DNA from: Mesorhizobium sp. ORS 3324
GTDB lineage: Bacteria; Pseudomonadota; Alphaproteobacteria; Rhizobiales; Rhizobiaceae
NCBI GenBank assembly: GCA_000824825.2
Contig: LM655188.1
Coordinates: 183,453 to 247,452 of the forward strand
Direction: 5' to 3'
DNA: 64,000 nt
Below, piece by piece: positions 57,876-64,000 of this stretch. The notes under the pieces were generated by a model that ran no database searches, was not told the origin of the DNA, and was given only the letters and a program-made list of their open reading frames with translations. Numbering within the stretch: position 1 is the stretch's first letter; every line of letters begins with the position of its first letter. The position numbers and the translations under genes are program-made.

Positions 57876-58084
57876 CAGGCGTTTCCTCAGCGGAGGCACG
57901 CCTCGGACCGGGCGGCCAACGTCGGAGTGGGACGCCGCAGTCTTTCTTCCCTTGCGGGAGAGGTCAAACGAAAAAGCAGGGGCCAGAGCGGACGCAACAA
58001 ATGGTCCCGGTGAAGTCGTCAAGCGCATTTAAGATGACGCTAAACGCTTCATGGAGCACGAAAATTTTCAGTGTCCAGCGCCTG

Positions 58085-58612
58085 TCAGGCGGCCTTCGAG
58101 CAATCCGGCTTCGGCTGATCGGGCAGCTTGCCGTCGGGATGGCCGGCGAGGTCCGGGTTGAGCTCGTATTTCGGCCCGATCACCAGTGGCCGGTCCGGCA
58201 GCATGGTCTGATCCTCCGACGAGGTCATCGTCGTGTCGAGACTCTGAAGCAAGGCGCCGCTGGAATCCTCGATGCGGATCGAGACGGAATAGGGCTTGTC
58301 CTTGACGACACAAGTGAGCGGCGGACTGGTCAAGGTGATGTGGGGAAGCTTCGGCCAGATCTTCTGATTGACGATCAGCGGGTCGCCGCCGGCCGGATTC
58401 TGGAAATTCACCACGGCAACCTGTCCCTCGGCCACCGGCCGCAGCGGCTTCAGCGTGATGACGTAGGTGGCGATGCCAAGCCGGTAGTTGAACTCGAACA
58501 GCTTGCCGGAAATGGCGAAGAGCTGCTCCTTGCCGGTGTCGCGGCAGGCGCCGAGCGCCGTCGCGGCGATCAAGGCCGCGCCGAGCGCGATCAAACGGAA
58601 CTTTCTACGCAT
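58085..58612 (-). CDS. Putative lipoprotein, hypothetical
   Basis: A 175-residue protein. The signal peptide MRRKFRLIALGAALIAATAL ends in the lipobox LGAC (Cys near residue 23). The remainder is beta-rich with a single further Cys pair (TCVVKD...DCSKAA), perhaps a disulfide. Family not recognised. The ATG overlaps the end of the CGNR gene by eight bases, so the two are co-transcribed. Confidence 0.72.
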   Translation of the reverse strand: MRRKFRLIALGAALIAATALGACRDTGKEQLFAISGKLFEFNYRLGIATYVITLKPLRPVAEGQVAVVNFQNPAGGDPLIVNQKIWPKLPHITLTSPPLTCVVKDKPYSVSIRIEDSSGALLQSLDTTMTSSEDQTMLPDRPLVIGPKYELNPDLAGHPDGKLPDQPKPDCSKAA

Positions 58613-59213
58613 TGGTGGCCTCCCTGGCCGCCGTGCGGCGGCGATAATAGCGGTTCGCTTTCTGGCGGTTGCCGCAGACGGCCATGTCGCACCAGAGGCG
58701 GCTGGAGTTGCGGCTGCGGTCGATGAACAGCCAGCTGCAGTTCGGACAGATCCTGAGCCTGGCAACGGTTTCGTCTCTTAGCAACGACAACGCCGAGACG
58801 GCCAAAGCCGCTTCGAAAGCGATCGGCGTCGCCGGATCGCCGAAAGGCCGGCCCGGCGCGCCGATCTCGGTCGCGTGGCGTGAGAGCCCTTCGGCGCAGG
58901 CCGTCAGGAAATCCGGCAGATGGCGGGTGGCGATCGCGCCTTCCGCCACGGCATGGCGAAACAGGCGGTCGGTCGCCTCACGGATCGAGAGCACGACCGG
59001 GGCGATGCCGCCCGGTTGCGGCGCCGCCAGCCGCCGGCCGCCGAGCTCGGCGGCGCGAAAGCCGCTCGCCGCCTCGGCGAAGCGGGCGATCTCGGCCGGA
59101 TCGTCGAAGCGGTCGAAAGTCTTTTCCGGATCGTTGCGCAGCACGACCGTGTTCGCCGTGTCGAGCGCGAGGATGCCGCCGGTGAAGCGGTGCGGGGTCC
59201 AGGATACCGTCAT
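58605..59213 (-). CDS. CGNR zinc-finger domain protein (ABATE family)
   Basis: A 202-residue protein. The N-terminal ABATE domain (TGGILALDTANTVVLRND) precedes a C-terminal zinc finger with RICPNCSWLFIDRSRNSSR, then WCDMAVCGNRQKANRYYRRR: four Cys and the CGNR motif. These proteins are probably stress-related transcription regulators that bind DNA with the finger. Overlaps the lipoprotein gene. Divergent from the LivH gene (126 bases). Confidence 0.88.
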   Translation of the reverse strand: MTVSWTPHRFTGGILALDTANTVVLRNDPEKTFDRFDDPAEIARFAEAASGFRAAELGGRRLAAPQPGGIAPVVLSIREATDRLFRHAVAEGAIATRHLPDFLTACAEGLSRHATEIGAPGRPFGDPATPIAFEAALAVSALSLLRDETVARLRICPNCSWLFIDRSRNSSRLWCDMAVCGNRQKANRYYRRRTAAREATNA

Positions 59214-59339
59214 AAGGAAAATCTAACCGATAAAACGTATTTGACAAGTTAGATTCCTGATGCAAGGCTCGCCGCCAAATCAAAGCGCCACAGTGTCCTT
59301 TGCGCGTCCCAAAGGATGCGCGGCGCTGTAGGATGCCCC

Positions 59340-60245
59340 ATGCTCTATTTCTACCAGCAGGTGCTGAACGGGCTGCATTCGGGCGCACTCTATGCGCTGC
59401 TTGCCTTCGGCTATGTGCTGACCAACGGCATCCTGCACCGCACCAATCTCGCCTACGGCGCGCTGTTTGCCTTTTGCGGCCACACCATGATCCTGACCGC
59501 TGCCTTCGGCTACCAGGCGCTGTGGCTGACGCTGTTCGCGTCCGTCGCGCTCGGCGTCGTTGCCGCCCTGATCTACGCGGTGCTTGTCAGCCAGGTGCTG
59601 TCGCGCAGCGTGTTCGAGAGGCTGGCGGACCGGTCGCCCAACGCCATCGTGGTGACGACGCTCGGCATTTTGCTGTTCCTGTCGGAAGCGAGCCGCATCG
59701 CCGCCGACACCCACGATCTTTGGCTGCCGCCGATGCTTGCTGAGCCCGTCGTCTTCGCGCAGGATGCCGGCTTCAAGGTGACGCTCACCGTCATCCAGCT
59801 TTTGGACTGCGCGGCGGTGATCGCGGTGGTGGCGCTGGCCGCCTGGACGTTCTCGCATTCACGCTTCGGCCGCGCCTGGCGGGCCGTCTCCGACGATCCG
59901 AAGGCGGCCGCGATGTGCGGCATAGACGTGCGCGCCGTGTTCCGCCGCGCGGTGCTCTATGGCGGCTTCTGCGCGGCCTTTGCCGGTGTGCTCGCCGGCC
60001 TCTACTACGGCAACATCAGCTTCGGCACCGGCCTCGTCTATGGCCTCAAGATCCTGTTCGTGACGGCGGTCGGCGGCTACCTGTCGCCGCTCAAGGCGGC
60101 TCTCGGCGCCGCGGCCTTCGGCATGGCCGAATCGCTGTGGGCCGGCTATTTCCCGATCGAATGGCGAGAAGGCTGGATATACCTCTTCCTCGTCGCCATG
60201 CTGGTACTGATCGGCGCCAGCCGCGACCAGACCAAGATCGCCTGA
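59340..60245 (+). CDS. Branched-chain amino acid ABC transporter permease, LivH-like, orphan
   Basis: A 301-residue membrane protein with about eight helices, starting MLYFYQQVLNGLHSGALYAL. The family marks are GRAWRAVSDDPKAAAMCGID, followed by VRAVFRRAVLYGGFCAAFAG, and the end VYGLKILFVTAVGGYLSPLK. The other four components (LivM, LivG, LivF, binding protein) are absent nearby, so it either works with remote subunits or is a relic. The TRAP genes begin 246 bases later. No clear ribosome-binding site. Confidence 0.88.
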   Translation: MLYFYQQVLNGLHSGALYALLAFGYVLTNGILHRTNLAYGALFAFCGHTMILTAAFGYQALWLTLFASVALGVVAALIYAVLVSQVLSRSVFERLADRSPNAIVVTTLGILLFLSEASRIAADTHDLWLPPMLAEPVVFAQDAGFKVTLTVIQLLDCAAVIAVVALAAWTFSHSRFGRAWRAVSDDPKAAAMCGIDVRAVFRRAVLYGGFCAAFAGVLAGLYYGNISFGTGLVYGLKILFVTAVGGYLSPLKAALGAAAFGMAESLWAGYFPIEWREGWIYLFLVAMLVLIGASRDQTKIA

Positions 60246-60491
60246 AACCATCAGACTTTGGTGGCATGATGTTCCGTGAGGCGGCGGTACTCGCTGCCTG
60301 GCACGGCGCATCGGCGCACAGCCGATGCTTTTGTCATGTTGACCTGCCGGACCACGCACTGCATACCGTTGGGCCAAGCGGCGCGACACCGGATGGGAGA
60401 ATCGGGCGCAGCCGGCACTTTGGAGTCTAGGCATCGTGCCTTCCGAAAATCGGCGACGATCTTCGGGCCGATGCACGAGGGAGGAAAATGC

Positions 60492-61097
60492 ATGGCAGGG
60501 CTGCTCGCTCTATCCAGGACGATCGACCGCATCAACGAGTTCATCGGCCGCTGGGTGTCCTGGCTGATTCTGCTGGCGATCCTGGTGAGCGCCGCCAACG
60601 CCGTCATCCGCAAGGCGCTTGACATCTCCTCCAACGCCTGGCTGGAACTGCAGTGGTATCTCTTCGGCGCCGCCTTCATGCTGGCGGCCGCCTACACGCT
60701 GAAGCAGAACGACCATATCCGCATCGACATCGTCTACGGCATGTTCTCGCGCCGGGTGCAACACTGGATCGACCTCCTCGGCCACCTGTTCTTCCTGATG
60801 CCGTTCGTGGTGCTGATGGTGATCTACTTCGTGCCCTACGTGTCGCTGTCCTTCCACAGCGGCGAGATGTCGACCAACGCCGGCGGCCTGATCGTCTGGC
60901 CGGCGAAGGCCATCCTGCTCGTCGGCTTCTTCCTGCTGGCGCTGCAGGGCGTCTCCGAGATCATCAAGAAGATCGCCATCATGCGCGGCGACATGGACGA
61001 TCCCAATCCCTTCGTATCGGCGCATGAGCAGGCAGAACTGGAGGCCAAAGCGCTGGTCGAGGAAGCCAAAGCGATCGCGGGCGAGGTTCGCCAATGA
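60492..61097 (+). CDS. TRAP transporter small permease (DctQ)
   Basis: A 201-residue inner-membrane subunit with four helices. It has SWLILLAILVSAANAVIRKA, NAWLELQWYLFGAAFMLAAA and QNDHIRIDIVYGM, which are typical of DctQ. GGGAGGAAAA before the ATG is a strong ribosome-binding site. A hydrophilic C-terminal tail is rich in Glu, Ala and Lys. Its stop overlaps the DctM start (ATGA). Confidence 0.93.
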   Translation: MAGLLALSRTIDRINEFIGRWVSWLILLAILVSAANAVIRKALDISSNAWLELQWYLFGAAFMLAAAYTLKQNDHIRIDIVYGMFSRRVQHWIDLLGHLFFLMPFVVLMVIYFVPYVSLSFHSGEMSTNAGGLIVWPAKAILLVGFFLLALQGVSEIIKKIAIMRGDMDDPNPFVSAHEQAELEAKALVEEAKAIAGEVRQ

Positions 61098-62887
61098 TCG
61101 AGTTCATCGCGCAGAACATGGCGCCGATCATGTTCGCCTCGCTGATCATTTTCCTCCTGATCGGCTACCCCGTCGCCTTCTCGCTCGCTGCAAACGGTCT
61201 GCTGTTCTTCTTCATCGGCGTGCTCTTGTCGCCCTATTCCGGCGGGTCGATCAACCTCGCCTGGCCGCTGCTGCATGCGTTGCCCGACAATTTCTACGGC
61301 ACCAGGGTGATGTCGAACGACACGCTGCTGGCCATTCCGTTCTTCACCTTCATGGGTATCGTGCTGGAACGGTCCGGCATGGCCGAGGACCTGCTCGACA
61401 CGGTCGGGCAGCTGTTCGGCCCGATCCGCGGCGGACTTGCCTATGCGGTGATCTTCGTCGGCGCGCTGCTTGCCGCCACGACCGGCGTGGTGGCCGCCTC
61501 CGTCATCGCCATGGGGCTCATCTCGCTGCCGATCATGCTGCGCTATGGCTACGACCGCCGGCTCGCCTCAGGCGTGATCGCGGCGTCGGGCACGCTTGCC
61601 CAGATCATCCCGCCCTCGCTGGTGCTGATCGTGCTTGCCGACCAGCTCGGCCGCTCGGTCGGTGACATGTATGCCGGCGCGCTGATCCCCGGCCTGGTGC
61701 TGACTGCTATCTACATGGCCTACATCCTGATCATGTCGATCATCCGGCCGAACTCGATGCCGGCCCTGCCCATCGAGGCGCGCACGCTCGGCCACGGCGT
61801 GATCTCGCTGCTGGTGGCCCTGGTGGTCGCGGTTGCGGTATCCTATGCGGCCTATCGCTACCTTGTGCCGGCCCATGGCGACAATGCCGACATACTGGGC
61901 GCCACCGTCGGCGTGATCACGATCTACATCGTGGCGGTTGCCGACCAGCGGCTCGGGATCAACATGATGTCCAAGCTGGCGCAGCAGGTGGTGATCGTGC
62001 TGATCCCGCCGCTGGCGCTGATCTTCCTGGTGCTCGGCACCATTTTCCTCGGCATCGCCACGCCGACCGAAGGCGGCGCCATGGGTTCCGTCGGCGCGCT
62101 CATCATGGCGTCGATGAAGGGGCGGCTCTCGCTCGACGTGATCAAGCAGGCACTGGCCTCGACGACGCGGCTCTCCTCCTTCGTGCTGTTCATCCTGATC
62201 GGCGCGCGCGTCTTCTCGCTCACCTTCTACGGCGTCAACGGCCATATCTGGGTCGAGCATCTGCTGATTTCGCTGCCGGGCGGCGAGACAGGCTTCCTGA
62301 TCGGCGTCAACCTTTTGGTTTTCGTGCTTGCCTTCTTCCTAGATTTCTTCGAGCTCGCCTTCATCATCGTGCCGCTGCTGGCGCCAGCGGCCGACAAGCT
62401 CGGCATCGACCTGATCTGGTTCGGCGTGCTGCTCGGCGTCAACATGCAGACCAGCTTCATGCATCCGCCCTTCGGCTTCGCGCTGTTCTACCTGCGTTCG
62501 GTCGCGGCGCGCGTGCCCTATCTCGATCGCATCACCGGCAAGCAGATCGCGCCGGTCACCACCGGCCAGATCTACTGGGGCGCGGTGCCCTTCGTCTGCA
62601 TCCAGGTGATCATGATCGGGCTCACCATCGCCTTCCCGCAGATGGTGATGCGCTATAAGGGCGCCGCCATAGAGCCCAGCACCATCGACCTCAAGCTGCC
62701 GGAGATGCCGGGGCTGTCGCCGCTTGGCACGGCGCCGGCGAGTAACGGTGCTGCGCCCGCCAATGGCGGCGCGCCCGCCGCGCCCGGCACGCCCGATCTG
62801 TCGCAGCCGCCGAATTTCGGCGGCACGCCACCGGCCAAGCCGGCAGCGCCGGCGCCGGACCTTTCGAAGCCGCCGAGCTTCAATTGA
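61094..62887 (+). CDS. TRAP transporter large permease (DctM), with Pro/Ala-rich tail
   Basis: A 597-residue membrane protein, longer than the ~430 of typical DctM. The core has FFTFMGIVLERSGMAEDLLD, TTGVVAASVIAMGLISLPIM and ASGTLAQIIPPSLVLIVLAD. An extra loop near 220-280 adds helices. The last ~60 residues are a low-complexity tail of Pro, Ala, Gly and Asn (NGAAPANGGAPAAPGTPDLS), with a repeated DLSxPPxF. No binding protein (DctP) gene is seen in the window. The dehydrogenase gene follows by 10 bases. Confidence 0.93.
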   Translation: MIEFIAQNMAPIMFASLIIFLLIGYPVAFSLAANGLLFFFIGVLLSPYSGGSINLAWPLLHALPDNFYGTRVMSNDTLLAIPFFTFMGIVLERSGMAEDLLDTVGQLFGPIRGGLAYAVIFVGALLAATTGVVAASVIAMGLISLPIMLRYGYDRRLASGVIAASGTLAQIIPPSLVLIVLADQLGRSVGDMYAGALIPGLVLTAIYMAYILIMSIIRPNSMPALPIEARTLGHGVISLLVALVVAVAVSYAAYRYLVPAHGDNADILGATVGVITIYIVAVADQRLGINMMSKLAQQVVIVLIPPLALIFLVLGTIFLGIATPTEGGAMGSVGALIMASMKGRLSLDVIKQALASTTRLSSFVLFILIGARVFSLTFYGVNGHIWVEHLLISLPGGETGFLIGVNLLVFVLAFFLDFFELAFIIVPLLAPAADKLGIDLIWFGVLLGVNMQTSFMHPPFGFALFYLRSVAARVPYLDRITGKQIAPVTTGQIYWGAVPFVCIQVIMIGLTIAFPQMVMRYKGAAIEPSTIDLKLPEMPGLSPLGTAPASNGAAPANGGAPAAPGTPDLSQPPNFGGTPPAKPAAPAPDLSKPPSFN

Positions 62888-62897
62888 GGTGACCGCC

Positions 62898-63926
62898 ATG
62901 AGAGCCGTCCGGCTGGAAGCGATCGGCAGCATTGCGCTCCGCGAGGTCGACAAGCCTGCGCCCGGGCCGGAGGATGTCCTGGTGCGGATCGAAGCCTGCG
63001 GCGTCTGCGGCACCGACCGGCATCTGTTCCACGGCGAGTTTCCCTGCACGCCGCCGGTCACCCTCGGCCATGAATTCTGCGGCATCGTCGAGGCGGTCGG
63101 CGACGCGGTGTCGGGCATTGCAGTCGGCGATCGCGTCACCGGCGATCCCAACATCGCCTGCGGGCGCTGCAGCCATTGCCGCGCCGGCCGTGTCAATTTG
63201 TGCAGCAATCTCAGCGCTATCGGCATCCACCGTGACGGCGGCTTCGCCGACTATGTGCTGATGCCGCAAGGCCAGGCCTTCCGGCTGCCTTCCACCCTGA
63301 AGCCGACGCATGGCGCCTTCTGCGAACCGCTGGCTTGCTGCCTGCATGGCGTCGACCTCGCCGCGATCCGGCCGGGCGCGTCGGTCGTGGTGCTTGGCGG
63401 CGGCGTCATCGGCCTGCTTGTCGTGCAATTGGCGAAGCTCGCGGGTGCGGCAACCATCGTGCTCTCGACCAGGCAGGCCTCGCGCCGTGCGCTTGCCGAG
63501 GAGCTCGGCGCAACGGCGACGATCGATCCGCGTTCCGTCGATCCCGTCGAGGCCATTGCCGGACCGGCAGGCCTGGTGCCAGGCGGCGTCGACGTGGTGC
63601 TCGAATGCGCCGGCGTGCGCGACACGGTCGAGCAGTCGATGCGGATTGCCAAGGCCGGCGGCACGGTCGTCATCGTCGGCGTCATGCCGCAAGGCATGAA
63701 GGTGGACTTCGAGCCCTTCGATCTCCTGTTTCGCGAACTGAAGGTGCTGGGCTCCTTCCTCAATCCGTTCACGCATGGACGGGCGGCCCAGTTGATCGCC
63801 TCGGGCGCGATCGAGATCGACAGGCTGATTTCGAAGGAGGTCAGCCTCGAAGAGGCGCCGCAGGTGATCGCCAACCCGGCCGCGCCGGGCGAGGTCAAGG
63901 TGCTGGTCGTGCCGGGCCGCGACTGA
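62898..63926 (+). CDS. Zinc-binding alcohol dehydrogenase (MDR, sorbitol/threonine dehydrogenase-like)
   Basis: A 342-residue NAD(P)-dependent enzyme. Catalytic zinc ligands are the Cys of ACGVCGTDRHLFHGE and the His-Glu of TLGHEFCG; the four-Cys structural zinc site is CGRCSHCRAGRVNLC; the Rossmann motif is VVVLGGGVIGLL. The end GEVKVLVVPGRD is normal. The start ATG follows TGAGGTGA. Being ten bases after DctM, it probably acts on what the TRAP system imports, perhaps a polyol or a hydroxy acid. Confidence 0.92.
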   Translation: MRAVRLEAIGSIALREVDKPAPGPEDVLVRIEACGVCGTDRHLFHGEFPCTPPVTLGHEFCGIVEAVGDAVSGIAVGDRVTGDPNIACGRCSHCRAGRVNLCSNLSAIGIHRDGGFADYVLMPQGQAFRLPSTLKPTHGAFCEPLACCLHGVDLAAIRPGASVVVLGGGVIGLLVVQLAKLAGAATIVLSTRQASRRALAEELGATATIDPRSVDPVEAIAGPAGLVPGGVDVVLECAGVRDTVEQSMRIAKAGGTVVIVGVMPQGMKVDFEPFDLLFRELKVLGSFLNPFTHGRAAQLIASGAIEIDRLISKEVSLEEAPQVIANPAAPGEVKVLVVPGRD

Positions 63927-63984
63927 AGTACAGCCCTTCACCTTGCAACGTTGGCGATTGGCGAAGCCGTCGATGACAGCACCC

Positions 63985-64000
63985 TCTCCCCGTCACTATA
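63985..64000. repeat. Start of a further TTCTCCCCGTG-type palindrome, cut by window edge
   Basis: CTCTCCCCGTCACTAT resembles the left arm of the palindromes at 18291 and 18444. The matching right arm would lie beyond the window. Confidence 0.5.

Overview
The window reads as chromosomal DNA of an alphaproteobacterium of the Rhizobiales, most likely Mesorhizobium or a close relative in the Phyllobacteriaceae. The support is high GC throughout, a class II (CP4-type) EPSP synthase, the three-gene pntAa-pntAb-pntB transhydrogenase, an aa3-type oxidase subunit IV, a FYDLN acid protein, the FYDLN / tRNA-Ala / aroA-cmk-rpsA core neighbourhood, and many ABC importers separated by short dispersed palindromes. 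The genus is inferred from recalled families, not from a search.

Layout. 1-2343: the end of a surface-polysaccharide glycosyltransferase cluster. 2485-5187: a DUF1349 protein, an aldehyde dehydrogenase with a perfect palindrome upstream, and a membrane protein. 5266-15353: an unassigned sugar locus of two divergent operons (DeoR regulator, FGGY kinase, Rbs-type ABC importer and epimerase on minus; class II aldolase, second FGGY kinase and HAD hydrolase on plus). 15399-21716: a minus-strand operon joining a CUT1 sugar importer to a cystathionine-lyase-family PLP enzyme under a GntR/FCD regulator. 21840-24272: two head-to-head DJ-1/PfpI genes, one frameshifted, and a DUF2161 nuclease-fold gene. 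24372-29757: housekeeping genes (lipoprotein, tRNA-Ala, FYDLN protein, aroA, cmk, rpsA). 29881-31422: an SDR gene and an AT-rich orphan. 31423-39458: a divergent locus for a guanidino or basic amino acid (ThDP decarboxylase, TetR, amidinotransferase-fold hydrolase, polar amino acid ABC importer, Ldh-family reductase). 39879-45051: an NDUFA9-like protein, a P450 and gyrB. 45133-48871: pntB/pntAb/pntAa, cox subunit IV and a DUF3096 mini-protein. 49019-51784: a FeeM-like N-acyl amino acid synthase with a complete IS66-family element inserted upstream. 51938-57875: a GGDEF-EAL protein and a fused indolepyruvate ferredoxin oxidoreductase. 58085-63926: lipoprotein, CGNR protein, orphan LivH permease, TRAP DctQM and a zinc alcohol dehydrogenase.

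The accessory loci follow one plan, importer plus catabolic enzymes plus dedicated regulator, as expected of a soil or plant-associated heterotroph. The least conventional pieces are the sugar importer/PLP-lyase operon, the two-kinase sugar locus, the guanidino-acid locus, and the IS66 insertion upstream of the acyl amino acid synthase. Several intergenic gaps carry repeated palindromes that no gene explains. No CRISPR array, prophage or rRNA operon was seen.
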